NCBI GenBank assembly: GCA_002855745.1
Contig: NDWX01000004.1
Coordinates: 87,912 to 151,911 of the forward strand
Direction: 5' to 3'
DNA length: 64,000 nt
DNA from: Thermofilum sp. NZ13
Lineage (GTDB): Archaea; Thermoproteota; Thermoprotei; Thermofilales; Thermofilaceae
Position numbers and translations under genes: made by a program. Below the pieces are notes generated by a model. The model was given only the letters and a program-made list of their open reading frames with translations, ran no database searches and was not told the origin of the DNA. Within the stretch, counting starts at the first letter, position 1, and each line of letters opens with the position of its first letter. Shown in pieces: positions 24,004 through 31,857 of this stretch.

Positions 24004-25089
24004 ATGGACTCCAAGTCTAGACCCAACGTCAGAGAGGCGTTGTTCTGGGAGGGGGTTGAGGGGAAGCCCGGGTATGTGCGTTGCAACCTCTGCCACCGCC
24101 GTTGTGTAATAGCGCCCGGGCGCTTCGGGGTATGCGGTGTGAGGAGAAACATTGACGGAAGACTCTACACCTACGTTTACGGGCTACTCACCGCAGCAAA
24201 CCTCGATCCAATCGAGAAAAAGCCGCTCTCACACTTCAACCCCGGTAGCGCCGTTTTCTCCATCTCCACGCCCGGTTGCAACTTCTTCTGCCAGTTCTGC
24301 CAGAACTGGGAGATCAGTCAGAGCAGGCTGGAAAAAGGCCTCTACGGGATGCAGTACACGCCTGAACGGGTCGTGAGCGAGGCTCTCCGCTTGGGGGCCG
24401 ACGGCATATCCTACACCTACAACGAGCCAACGATCTTCTACGAGTTTATGCTGGACACCGCGAAGCTCGCTAAGCGCAGCGGTTTGTTCAACACCATGGT
24501 TACGAACGGTTACATGACGCAGGAGGCTTTGCAGGAGCTGAGCAAGTACATGGACGCCGCCACGGTTGACTTCAAGGGAGGCGGCAACCCGGACTTCTAC
24601 AGGAAGTTCATGGGCGTTCCGGACCCCAGCCCCATCTACGACACCCTACTGGCTATGAAGGAAAAAGGAATGCACGTTGAGATTACTAACCTCGTAGTCC
24701 CCCTCGTCGGGGACGATGAGGACGACTTAAAGAAGCTTGCGCGATGGATAGCGGACAACCTGGGCGTCGAGACCCCATTCCACCTCCTGCGCTTCTACCC
24801 CCACTACAAGATGATAGACTACCCGCCTACAGATGTCCAGAAACTGGACCAGCTGGCTTCGATCGCAAGGGAGGAGGGCTTGAAGCACGTGTACGTGGGG
24901 AACGTGTGGGGCCATCCCCTCGAGCACACCTACTGTCCGAGATGCGGCTACAAGGTAATCGAGAGGAGAGGCTTCTTCATCACCAAGTGGAACTTGACAG
25001 ACGACAACCGTTGCCCAAGGTGCGGCTACAAGCTGAATATAAGGGGGTCTTATAGAAAGAGGAACTGGGAGTTCGAGTACTTCCTCTAA
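24004..25089 (+). CDS. amrS: AmrS, radical SAM enzyme of the AmmeMemoRadiSam group
   Basis: Radical SAM enzyme. The cluster motif GCNFFCQFCQNW (about residues 91-102, CxxxCxxC) binds the [4Fe-4S] cluster that cleaves SAM. Before it is a zinc-finger-like region CNLCHRRCVIAPGRFGVCGVR near 22-42, a hallmark of AmrS. At the C-terminus are two CPRCGYK-type knuckles near 320 and 340. The ATG at 24004 lies about 25 bp after GGTTTAAAG (about 23970-23978). AmrS usually works with AMMECR1 and MEMO proteins, but neither is encoded here. The exact substrate remains undefined for the family. It overlaps the convergent reductase gene by 4 bp. Confidence 0.88.
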   Translation: MDSKSRPNVREALFWEGVEGKPGYVRCNLCHRRCVIAPGRFGVCGVRRNIDGRLYTYVYGLLTAANLDPIEKKPLSHFNPGSAVFSISTPGCNFFCQFCQNWEISQSRLEKGLYGMQYTPERVVSEALRLGADGISYTYNEPTIFYEFMLDTAKLAKRSGLFNTMVTNGYMTQEALQELSKYMDAATVDFKGGGNPDFYRKFMGVPDPSPIYDTLLAMKEKGMHVEITNLVVPLVGDDEDDLKKLARWIADNLGVETPFHLLRFYPHYKMIDYPPTDVQKLDQLASIAREEGLKHVYVGNVWGHPLEHTYCPRCGYKVIERRGFFITKWNLTDDNRCPRCGYKLNIRGSYRKRNWEFEYFL

Positions 25090-26090
25090 GAGATCTTCAG
25101 CACTAGCCCCCTGCTCTCCTTCTTCCCCGGGATTTCTAAGTGCCTCCAATCAGACGTGCTCGAAACCTTCTTCCCACGCTTGCTCATTATATAGGCGTAG
25201 GCGCTGAGGGCCGCGCAGGCCCCCATTCCAGCCGCGATGACTGCCTGCTTGTGGGGCATGCCTGCAACGTCTCCGGCCGCGAACACCCCCGGCCTGCTGG
25301 TTTTGCACTCTTTATCGATGATGATCTCGCCGTTCTCGTTTAGCTCGACAAACCCCTTAAGGAACTCTGTCCTCGTAACGTAGCCCATCTCTACAAACAC
25401 GCCGTCAACCTGCAGAGTCCTGACTTCTCCTGTTCTCTTGTCTCTCACCAGGAGAGCCTCAACCTTCTTAGACCCCCTTACCTCCACGGGAAGGGAGTAC
25501 GGAACCAGCTCAACGTTTCCTTTGCTGAGGGCCTCCTTTAGTAGCTCCTCGTCATCCAGCGGTTTCTCGCCCGGGAAAACCCAGTAAACCTTGCTCGCGT
25601 AGTCGCGGAGCCTTATCACGTTCTCGTAGTTATGTAGCCCCCAACCCACCAGGGCAACAGTTTTGCCACGGTAAAGCGGCGCGTCGCAGATGACACAGTA
25701 GGACACGCCCCTTCCCTTGAACTCCTTCTCCCCTGGGACGCCCATCTCCCTGGGCGACTTCCCGAAAGCAAGAACCACAGCGTCAGCTTGAAAAACATTC
25801 CCAGTAGCTGTCTTGATGAGGAAGACGCCGTCTCTCTCCTCTATGCCCGTCACCTCATCGAAGACGATCTGTGCGCCGTAAGCGCGCGCCTGCTCCTCTA
25901 CCTTCTTTATAAGCTCCAGTCCGCTGATGCTCATAAACCCGGGGAAGTTCTGTATCTCTGAAGTTAGGAGAAGCTGCCCGCCTAAGTCAGCGCTAACGAC
26001 CAGCGTCGAAAGCCTCTGCCTCGCAGCGTACAGGGCTGCGGTCAGGCCTGCTATACCGGCACCAACGATTACGACATCGTACTTCTGCAT
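25086..26090 (-). CDS. trxB: thioredoxin reductase-like FAD/NAD(P) oxidoreductase
   Basis: FAD-dependent enzyme that reduces a thioredoxin or glutaredoxin-like protein with NAD(P)H. Seen: the FAD-binding VVIVGAGIAGLTAALYAA near residues 6-23, the redox pair CVIC near 132-135, the NAD(P)-binding VALVGWGLHNYEN near 147-159 (GWGLHN instead of GGGxxG, with no typical basic residues for NADP), and the FAD C-terminal motif FAAGDVAGMPHKQ near 272-284. A 30-residue Lys/Ser-rich tail follows. ATG 26090 is preferred over 26114 because TATA-like CTTTATAAGG (about 26120-26130) sits too close to 26114. Partner thiol proteins in view are 7317 and 33755. Confidence 0.86.
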   Translation of the reverse strand: MQKYDVVIVGAGIAGLTAALYAARQRLSTLVVSADLGGQLLLTSEIQNFPGFMSISGLELIKKVEEQARAYGAQIVFDEVTGIEERDGVFLIKTATGNVFQADAVVLAFGKSPREMGVPGEKEFKGRGVSYCVICDAPLYRGKTVALVGWGLHNYENVIRLRDYASKVYWVFPGEKPLDDEELLKEALSKGNVELVPYSLPVEVRGSKKVEALLVRDKRTGEVRTLQVDGVFVEMGYVTRTEFLKGFVELNENGEIIIDKECKTSRPGVFAAGDVAGMPHKQAVIAAGMGACAALSAYAYIMSKRGKKVSSTSDWRHLEIPGKKESRGLVLKIS

Positions 26091-26171
26091 ACGCACTTGC
26101 AAGTTAGGAAACACGTTGCCTTATAAAGATAAGGTTAAATCAGGGAAAAGCGAAGACTGGGAGAAAACATT

Positions 26172-27071
26172 ATGCACATTACGCTTGTCGACCTGGACTC
26201 AGAGCACCCGGGCCTACTGGCAAGCTACGTCGTTGAGACCGAGAGGAGCCTCCTGGTGTTCGACCCAGGCCCGGCTTCGACCATCGTCTCTCTGTTGAAG
26301 CAGCTAGCTGGCAGAGGAGAAAAGAAGGTATACGTATTCGTAACCCACGTTCACCTCGACCACGCGGGCGGTCTAGGGCATCTTCTTGAGCACGTCAAAG
26401 TAGAGAGAGTATACGTGCACGAGAGAGGGGTAAAGCACCTACTAGACCCCTCAAGGCTCTGGGAGTCCAGTCTCTCCGTTCTCGGTGAGAGGGCTCTCAT
26501 CTGGGGTAAGCCGAAACCCGTTGATCCTGAGGCCGTCGAAGGGGTAAGAGGTGGTAGCCGAGTCGAGCTCGACAGTCTCACTGTGGAGGTCGTGAACTGC
26601 GAGGGTCACGCAAGCCACCAGGTGTGCTACTACCTTCAGGATGGGACAATTTTCCCAGGCGATGCCCTCGGAGAGGTCTATGACGGGAACGTCCTCTTAC
26701 TGACACCCCCTCCCTTCCTTGGGAGCGAAGCTCTAGCCACAATCGATCGTATACTCAGGCTCAACCCCGAGCGGCTCGCGCTCCCCCACTACGGAATATA
26801 TACCCGCGAACACCGGCTCTGCGACCGCTATAAGGCGAAGCTTCTTGAAGCCTTGTGCCTAGCCGCTCTCCACCAGGGTGATGTTAGCAAGCTTCACGAG
26901 CACCTAGCTAGGGACGAGGAGTACAGGAGGGGGCTGGAGGTTCTTGAGTCTCGAGACAGGGACCTGGCTAAGGGTTTCCTCGAGAGAAGTATCACCGGTC
27001 TAGTAGAGTACGTCTCCCGCTATGGGTGGTACTGCCCCGGCAAAGATTTTAACGCTGCGAGAAAGGGTTAG
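26172..27071 (+). CDS. MBL-fold metallo-hydrolase
   Basis: Binuclear-metal hydrolase of the metallo-beta-lactamase fold. The motif VTHVHLDHAGG near residues 57-67 has the HxHxDH ligands, with later His in CEGHASHQVCYY near 143-154, Asp in FPGDALGEV near 160-168, and His in LPHYGIY near 208-214. The arrangement fits glyoxalase II-like or lactonase-like members, but there is no specific marker. The C-terminal 80 residues are a helical extension. The start ATG at 26172 lies 58-82 bp from the divergent reductase start. The next gene (27072) begins directly at its stop codon, suggesting an operon. Confidence 0.82.
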   Translation: MHITLVDLDSEHPGLLASYVVETERSLLVFDPGPASTIVSLLKQLAGRGEKKVYVFVTHVHLDHAGGLGHLLEHVKVERVYVHERGVKHLLDPSRLWESSLSVLGERALIWGKPKPVDPEAVEGVRGGSRVELDSLTVEVVNCEGHASHQVCYYLQDGTIFPGDALGEVYDGNVLLLTPPPFLGSEALATIDRILRLNPERLALPHYGIYTREHRLCDRYKAKLLEALCLAALHQGDVSKLHEHLARDEEYRRGLEVLESRDRDLAKGFLERSITGLVEYVSRYGWYCPGKDFNAARKG

Positions 27072-27518
27072 GTGTGCGTGGTTATGACCAACGTTAGGAG
27101 TGCTAAGGGGCTTGCATTGGAGGGGTTGACCGCTCTCACCATTCTAGCGGCTCTTCTCTTCCTCTTCTCAACAGGACTTTGGATATCCATTCCTCAGTCG
27201 TCAAGGCTCCAGGTAGGCGATGCCGTGGTCGTGACCCTAGTTGCCCTCTTTATCTACAAGTCCGAGAAACTGGTCCCCCCGCTTGCGGCTGTGGTGTCGC
27301 TAGGCCTGCAGATCGACGTTCAAAAGGTTTCGATCGCTCTGCAGGGTTTTATGAGGCTGATCTATCTAGCGGTTGCCTACTTCGCGCTTCGGAGGACAAG
27401 TTTGAGTCTGCTAACTATGGCTTTAGACTCTGCGAATGCGGGTGTGGTGTACGATGCGGTCTTCACGGTGCTCATACTCTTTAACGTCTATGATACGGTG
27501 AAGAGAGCCGTTAGGTAG
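27072..27518 (+). CDS. four-helix membrane protein, unknown (PsiE-like topology)
   Basis: A 148-residue membrane protein with four hydrophobic helices (about residues 17-37, 48-66, 85-104 and 120-140). The helix lengths and charged loops recall PsiE-like proteins but no specific motif is visible, so the function is unknown. The GTG at 27072 immediately follows the stop of the metallo-hydrolase gene; ATG 27084 is an alternative. It overlaps the convergent CYTH gene by 8 bp. Co-transcription with the hydrolase is likely from zero spacing. Confidence 0.6.
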   Translation: MCVVMTNVRSAKGLALEGLTALTILAALLFLFSTGLWISIPQSSRLQVGDAVVVTLVALFIYKSEKLVPPLAAVVSLGLQIDVQKVSIALQGFMRLIYLAVAYFALRRTSLSLLTMALDSANAGVVYDAVFTVLILFNVYDTVKRAVR

Positions 27519-28065
27519 GGGCTCTGGCCCCCATCTTCTTCAAATACAGCTCCAAATACGTCTCCCGGACAAGCTCACGGAGACCGAGCCTCTCGGCAAC
27601 TCTCCTTAAGCCCTCGTCTCCAGCCCCCCGGTCTTCAAGCTCAACAAACTCCCCCAGCCCCTCGACCATGTCCAGCGACACCTCGACATTATCTATCTCG
27701 AAGAACTCCCTGCGTTTCGCTAGGCGGGCAACTTCCCGGAAGCCTAGGCTTTCGAAGACCTGAAGCGTTCTTTGGAAGTTGTCTGCCTTTACGACCAGCT
27801 CTACTCTGGCTTTAGCCCAGCCTTGCGAGCGGGGTCCCTTATACGTGATCTCTACGCTTTCACCCCGAGACTGGGAAGAGCGTATGAGCCGTACTCGCAG
27901 GGCCTCATCCCTCTCAGCGAAGTTCCAGCATGGGTGCTGGAGGTAAACGTCCACCATTTCGACGCTGTCGATCGGCTTCGCGCCCATATCTAAGAGCTTT
28001 TTCCTCAGCTCGTTGAGATCCTTACACCTGAACTTAACCTCCAACTCGACATTGCTGGTGCTCAT
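27511..28065 (-). CDS. CYTH-domain protein (class IV adenylate cyclase/thiamine triphosphatase-like)
   Basis: Triphosphate-tunnel enzyme of the CYTH superfamily. The signature ELEVKFR near residues 7-13 has the ExExK motif that lines the tunnel and binds triphosphate. Later charged strands fit the fold: EALRVRLIRS near 54-63, EITYKGPR near 72-79, ARVELVVK near 86-93 and EVSLDMVEGLGEFVELED near 125-142. It could be a cyclic-AMP-forming enzyme, a ThTPase or a polyphosphatase; the sequence does not decide. The GTG/ATG at 28065 overlaps the upstream helical gene by 4 bp, and it closes a three-gene operon. Confidence 0.85.
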   Translation of the reverse strand: MSTSNVELEVKFRCKDLNELRKKLLDMGAKPIDSVEMVDVYLQHPCWNFAERDEALRVRLIRSSQSRGESVEITYKGPRSQGWAKARVELVVKADNFQRTLQVFESLGFREVARLAKRREFFEIDNVEVSLDMVEGLGEFVELEDRGAGDEGLRRVAERLGLRELVRETYLELYLKKMGARAPT

Positions 28066-28487
28066 TCCTCTGGGCCTACCACAACTATGTTCTTAAGGTT
28101 TTCCGCGAGGTTGTTTATTGTATAAGACAGCTTGAGCAGAGCGGCGGCTGAGTTCATGGCTTTGCACGAGTCTCGCTCCTTGATGGCGTCTGACATTTCC
28201 TTTAACGCTTGGGAGATCTCGTCTCTCATTTCCTCGAGGACTTTCTCTGTTCTGCCACGGTACTCGAGGGAGAGAGGCATTGAGGAAACCCTCATGAAGG
28301 AGCTCATTGCATCGGCGAGAGTGTACAGAGCGTTGCTCAGCACGTAAAAGTAGCTCTGGTCCGTCAAAATGCCCATCGACAGAAGAACCATCCCCAGGTT
28401 CCGCATCTGCTGGGGGTCGATCACGTTGTTTTTAACGTCCCTCGAGGCCTCAGAAAGAATCCTCTCAACGCCTCTCTCTACCTCCAT
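28062..28487 (-). CDS. hypothetical all-helical protein upstream of CYTH gene
   Basis: Not recognised. 141 residues, nearly all predicted helix, with repeated acidic/basic heptad-like stretches (ERILSEASRDVKNNVID, GRTEKVLEEMRDEISQALKEMSDAIKERDS) and two shorter helices around MVLLSMGILTDQSYFYVLSNALYTLADAMSS. It might form a helical bundle or coiled coil. One Cys near 109. Its stop overlaps the CYTH start by 4 bp, and its start overlaps the preceding gene by 10 bp. Tight coupling suggests the three proteins act together, perhaps as CYTH regulators. Confidence 0.6.
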   Translation of the reverse strand: MEVERGVERILSEASRDVKNNVIDPQQMRNLGMVLLSMGILTDQSYFYVLSNALYTLADAMSSFMRVSSMPLSLEYRGRTEKVLEEMRDEISQALKEMSDAIKERDSCKAMNSAAALLKLSYTINNLAENLKNIVVVGPEE

Positions 28488-28768
28488 CTGACCACCCTCG
28501 TCCGCTTAGCCTCAGACACGAAAACCCTATATGCTCTATAAATCATCTTTTTGGCCCTGTCTATCTCCTCGAGAAACGACTCGACATCCTCCCGCATCCC
28601 CTCCTCGGCGCTAACCTCCAAAAGACCCCTGAGGTGCACCTCGCTGACCACGATCTCCAGGGCAACCGCCTGTAGCTCTTCGAGCCTAGCCCCCCTAGCT
28701 ATAATATCAGCTACTTTGTTGACGAAGTAGCCTTGGGGGCAGGTCCTTCTGGAAGCTCTCTGGCTCAT
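28478..28768 (-). CDS. hypothetical small helical protein, first gene of CYTH operon
   Basis: A 96-residue protein of unknown function. It begins with a basic segment (SQRASRRTCPQGYF), followed by helices VNKVADIIARGARLEELQAV, LEIVVSEVHLRGLLE and EDVESFLEEIDRAKKMIYRAY, and ends with a basic tail KRTRVVRWR that could bind nucleic acid or acidic lipid. The ATG at 28768 opens the operon; its 3' end overlaps the next gene by 10 bp. No leader or TATA is clear upstream, but the region between 28769 and 28880 is AT-rich and also holds the promoter of the divergent gene at 28909. Confidence 0.55.
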   Translation of the reverse strand: MSQRASRRTCPQGYFVNKVADIIARGARLEELQAVALEIVVSEVHLRGLLEVSAEEGMREDVESFLEEIDRAKKMIYRAYRVFVSEAKRTRVVRWR

Positions 28769-28908
28769 CTCCCGCTAACTGGATCTTTCTCGTATTCCGA
28801 TAAATACTTTACCTACAGTGACCGGGAGCTTTACATTTTGTCTATGCACGAAATAAAAAGGATATTTTTATTAAACGCTTTTACGACGTGACTCGCAGGG
28901 ATGCATGA

Positions 28909-29961
28909 ATGTATGCAAGCGAGGCTTCCCTCGGAGCAATAGCGAGAAGTGGTCTCTCCCTGAAGCTGAACCCTAATGAGTGGAAAGTCATCTCAGCTGC
29001 AGCGAGGGCGCTCACTGTCTCGAAGATCTCGGAGCTGGCCCCGCTGCCCTACAGCACGGTGATCGACGTTGTGAAAAGGCTCAGCAGGTTAAACATAGGC
29101 ATATCTTTCGTGCCGCACTTCGACATGATGGGCTTCCAATCGGTCTTCGTGATACTCGAGCAGCGGGAGCTGAAGCAGGTTCCCCTCTACACGCAGGCCG
29201 TGTACAAGCTACTCGGGAAGAAGCAGCTCGTAGGAGTTAAGGCGCTGGTCCCCGAGAAGTACGTGCATGACTACGTATCAGCCTTCCGGAGCGAGCCTGT
29301 CTACGCCCTAAAAACCTATGAGGTGAAGTACTGGTTGCCTAGCGGGAAGCTCACGAGGTACGTGCCAGGCATCAACGTGGTGGTGCCAACGGCAGAAAAA
29401 CTGTCTGAGGTTATCGCCGAGTCCAGGGTTCCGGAGAAACCGAAGGAGAGAAAGTGGGTCGACTGGGTGGACTTTACAGTGCTCTACTTCAAGATGAAGT
29501 ACGCCTACACGAAGCTGAGTGAGATGTCGAACTTAATCAAGGAGGGCTTCAAGATAGAGCCCCCCAGCAGGCAGCTGATGAGCTACCACTACCGCACGCA
29601 CGTGATCAACCTATGGTCTCACAACAGAGTGATTTTCAGGCTAAACCCAGAGCTCGTACCCTTAAAGCTCTACGTTTTCAGCGGTAAAGAGGGGGAGTCC
29701 ACGGCCAGAACCCTGATACAGGCTCCCTACATGTACGAGGCACTCGTAGGTGAATCCAGCGCTGTGGTTCTCGGTCAGCCGCCCAGCTACCTCGAACGAC
29801 TAGTATACGAGATAATATACTTGACGAACCCCGAAATGCCCCTCGGAGCCCTGCTGGTTATCGACGAGCGCGAGTTCCCGTGGCTGTCGACGCGCGTAAT
29901 CGAGCGCTACAGAACGAGGGGGGAGTTCCCGGACCCCGAGGAAGAATTCTTCCCCAGCTAA
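28909..29961 (+). CDS. HTH-domain regulatory protein of unknown target
   Basis: 350 residues. Residues 20-65 form a helix-turn-helix: LNPNEWKVISAAARALTVSKISELAPLPYSTVIDVVKRLSRLNI, typical of Lrp-like or MarR-like DNA-binding domains that distinguish promoter targets. The remaining part is a mix of strands and helices, with segments such as FVPHFDMMGFQSVFVILEQRE and VKALVPEKYVHDYVSAFRSEPVYALKTYEVKYWLPSG, which recall ligand-sensing domains but match no family I can name. The ATG at 28909 lies about 32 bp after TTTTTATTAAA (about 28866-28876). It is divergent from the CYTH operon and may control it. Confidence 0.6.
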   Translation: MYASEASLGAIARSGLSLKLNPNEWKVISAAARALTVSKISELAPLPYSTVIDVVKRLSRLNIGISFVPHFDMMGFQSVFVILEQRELKQVPLYTQAVYKLLGKKQLVGVKALVPEKYVHDYVSAFRSEPVYALKTYEVKYWLPSGKLTRYVPGINVVVPTAEKLSEVIAESRVPEKPKERKWVDWVDFTVLYFKMKYAYTKLSEMSNLIKEGFKIEPPSRQLMSYHYRTHVINLWSHNRVIFRLNPELVPLKLYVFSGKEGESTARTLIQAPYMYEALVGESSAVVLGQPPSYLERLVYEIIYLTNPEMPLGALLVIDEREFPWLSTRVIERYRTRGEFPDPEEEFFPS

Positions 29962-30040
29962 TCATCTAGATCCGTTTTTACTTTCAGTGTTCACAGCGAA
30001 AAAGAGATAAACTCCAAACCAGGTGGGGTATTGAGAGTCA

Positions 30041-30227
30041 CCAGTTCCCACCCCGGTCACGAGGCCGTAGGTGGGTGCCCCGCGCGGCGCGATGAGGCTG
30101 AGAGGCGCCGAGGCAAGCCTCGCCGTACAGTCCAAGTAAGCTGGCGGGGCGAGCTGAAGGCGCGGAGCCCATGAGTACCCCGAAGAGGGGGCCTCGGATC
30201 AGTGAAGGGGTGGATGTGCCAGGCGCG
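30041..30227 (+). repeat. GC-rich structured element, copy 1 (possible ncRNA)
   Basis: About 187 bp that recurs at 55091-55289. Core blocks kept in both: GAGGCTGAGAGGCGCCGAGG, GAGCTGGCGGGGCG, GAAGGCGCGGAGCCCATGA, and GGATCAGTGAAGGGGTG then ATGTGCCAGGCGCG. Predicted pairings: GCCTCGCC (30117-30124) with GGCGGGGC; a CCCC-GAAGA-GGGG hairpin; and CCGAGGC with GCCTCGG (perfect 7 bp). The last block reads in frame as the start of a protein (STPKRGPRISEGVDVPGA) ahead of the gene at 30237, so a coding meaning is not excluded. The function is unknown. Confidence 0.6.
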
Positions 30228-30236
30228 GTCATACTC

Positions 30237-30521
30237 ATGAGGGTGGATGAAGGAAGCCTGCGCGTAGTGATCCCGGTTGTGCTGAGAGAAGCAGACCCCC
30301 TCCAGCTGGCCGGGAAGATTTCCTCAATAGCCTCCGAGCCCGCGTCGGTTGACGTTATAAGATTGGATGGGGGTGTGTTAGGGCTGGAGGTGAGCTACGC
30401 TCTCCGCGAGTGCCTGAACTTGAGCTACGTTGAGAGGGTGATCCGCGAAGCTCAAAGTTTTCTCGAAGCAGTAACCAGCGAGTACAAAGCTACGCCTATT
30501 GAAGCAGACATCATCGCCTAG
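30237..30521 (+). CDS. small hypothetical protein
   Basis: A 94-residue protein from ATG 30237, with strands LRVVIPVVLRE and VDVIRLDGGVLGLEVSYA and helices around LAGKISSIASEP and LSYVERVIREAQSFLEAV. The beta-alpha order and size are compatible with a Pcc1-like KEOPS subunit, which in other archaea can neighbour a similar metallopeptidase, but no diagnostic residue is seen, so this is a guess. An in-frame ATG at 30171 would add 22 residues coded by the repeated element, so the shorter start is preferred. It overlaps the convergent metallopeptidase by 11 bp. Confidence 0.5.
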   Translation: MRVDEGSLRVVIPVVLREADPLQLAGKISSIASEPASVDVIRLDGGVLGLEVSYALRECLNLSYVERVIREAQSFLEAVTSEYKATPIEADIIA

Positions 30522-30897
30522 CCAACGTTGAGAGGTATTTCTCTGTAAGGCGGCGGACGACTCTACTGTTAACAGCCTTGCCGTGAGGTCGGAGGCCTCC
30601 GGAGAAACTCTTGGGAATATGAAGTAGCTCGTGCACTAAAACTTCCACTTGCTTCTCGGCTGGGAGCACGTCGAACTTCTCGGAGATCACTTCGATGACG
30701 TAAAGCGGGGGGAGGTTAAACGCGACCTGAAACGACTTCGGGAGCCCGTAAATCCTCGCTGTAGCCGAGCTCTTTGATCCCGTACTCCTTATGAACCTGA
30801 CATGCTCCAATCTAATCCACTTCATATCCAGCTTCTCGACGATGTCTTTAGCCATGGCTTCCACGTCGCATGCATGCGCGTAGCGAAGTTTCGGCAC
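30511..30897 (-). CDS. putative zinc metallopeptidase
   Basis: A 128-residue soluble protein with the zinc motif VHELLHIPKSFSGGLRPHG near residues 88-106: HExxH plus a third His about ten residues on. This short 'metallopeptidase-like' family is widespread in archaea. A strand region AFNLPPLYVIEVISEKFDVL precedes it. No signal peptide, so cytoplasmic. The substrate is unknown. The ATG at 30897 lies in an AT-rich gap of about 230 bp (30898-31128) in which no RNA or other gene is seen. It converges with the gene at 30237, overlapping by 11 bp. Confidence 0.7.
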   Translation of the reverse strand: MPKLRYAHACDVEAMAKDIVEKLDMKWIRLEHVRFIRSTGSKSSATARIYGLPKSFQVAFNLPPLYVIEVISEKFDVLPAEKQVEVLVHELLHIPKSFSGGLRPHGKAVNSRVVRRLTEKYLSTLARR

Positions 30898-31128
30898 GAT
30901 TTACACCCAAAGGGTAGGATTGATCCTGCTTATTTAAGGCCCATCACTAAAGGTCTCCACTTTCTGCACATTAACTTCTTTTTTAGTGAAAGCAAATGTC
31001 AAATTTAGTTTCATCCCTTCTAATGCCGCGTGAATCGAATGCTGAAACTTTCACTTAATCGTAGTACGCACAGGCTTCCTTACTCGCTTGAAAAGGCCGG
31101 CGACCTCCCTGGGAGTGTAAGGTGCAAG

Positions 31129-31509
31129 CTACCTCGAAGAGCTCAGAATGGATGAGAGTACTCCCCTAAACTTGTTCACGCGGTTCACTATGGCTAACGC
31201 CGTCGTCCTGCCCTGAAACGTGTAATCAGCTAGGAAGCGCAGCTTTACCTTTCCAGGCTCTGCCTCAACCTCAATGTCTTGGTCCGCAGGAACCTGCTCG
31301 GGAATCTTCTCGGTATCGACCTCAGCGTATAAAGCTACTCTTACCACGTTTCCCATCGACACGACCTCGGCAGTCATGTACTCGTCTACTGCGAGCACAT
31401 CCCACCTTTCACCGACTGGTTGCGCAGCCAGCACCCTGTAAAGGTCCTTGAAACCCTCGAGGAGCGTAAACTTTACACCGTCAAGCTCGAAAGTCCTTGC
31501 CTCCGACAT
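31129..31509 (-). CDS. hypothetical protein
   Basis: Unrecognised 126-residue protein. It opens with EARTFELDGVKFTLLEGFKDLYRVL, continues with acidic strands (DVLAVDEYMTAEVVSM, VRVALYAEVDTEKIPEQVP, QDIEVEAEPGKVKLRFLADYTF) and ends with a Ser-rich helix (FRGVLSSILSSSR). No cysteine, signal or membrane segment. A cytoplasmic beta-rich binding protein is plausible. The ATG at 31509 is about 94 bp from the divergent VapB-like start, so the two promoters share that interval. No operon partner. Confidence 0.5.
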   Translation of the reverse strand: MSEARTFELDGVKFTLLEGFKDLYRVLAAQPVGERWDVLAVDEYMTAEVVSMGNVVRVALYAEVDTEKIPEQVPADQDIEVEAEPGKVKLRFLADYTFQGRTTALAIVNRVNKFRGVLSSILSSSR

Positions 31510-31602
31510 CCGCGTAAACCTAGTTTAGCATCGTAGCACGTCTCATTAAAACGTTATCTCGTCCGGCTAAGGTATAAAAGCCGCGAATGCTTTGAGCCTC
31601 CT

Positions 31603-31857
31603 GTGCCTGCGCGTAAACGCTACATAGTTAGGTTAGGCGAAGACGGCACCTTAAAGATCCCGGCACCCCTTCTAAACGAGCTAGGGGTAGCGCCCGGCTC
31701 GTACGTAACCATTACCCGTGAGGGCTCAAACCTGGTTCTCAGATTTCGGAGCAAGAGAGCACCGCTTAAGCTAGGGCGGCAGGTAACAACAGAGGAGATG
31801 GAGAGGTTAATAAAGGAAGCTCTCGATGAGCTGGTGGTGGCCAGATGGGAGACGTAA
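31603..31857 (+). CDS. AbrB/SpoVT-type antitoxin (VapB-like)
   Basis: An 84-residue swapped-hairpin AbrB-type DNA-binding antitoxin. Seen: YIVRLGEDGTLKIPAPLLNELGVAPGSYVTITREGSNLVLRF (residues 7-48), the typical 'beta-loop-beta, PxxLxxxLGxxxG' pattern. The C-terminal tail (TTEEMERLIKEALDEL) is the likely toxin-binding helix. It starts at GTG 31603 and overlaps the PIN-domain toxin gene by 13 bp. It should neutralise the toxin and repress its own promoter. A TATA-like GGTATAAAAG (31570-31579) lies about 25 bp before the start. Confidence 0.82.
   Translation: MPARKRYIVRLGEDGTLKIPAPLLNELGVAPGSYVTITREGSNLVLRFRSKRAPLKLGRQVTTEEMERLIKEALDELVVARWET

Noticed and set aside
30085..30227. Resemblance of GGCTGAGAGG...GTGCCAGG to a TPP riboswitch
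   Set aside because: The CTGAGA block is there, but the 3' TPP signature (GAACCTGATCTGG...ATGCCAGCGTAGGGA) is absent, and copy 2 is not in an mRNA leader.
30038..30238. Minus-strand frame (GPLFGVLMGSAPSARPAS) also present in copy 2 of the repeat
   Set aside because: Kept only because the DNA element is repeated; no start, promoter or codon-type substitutions support it.
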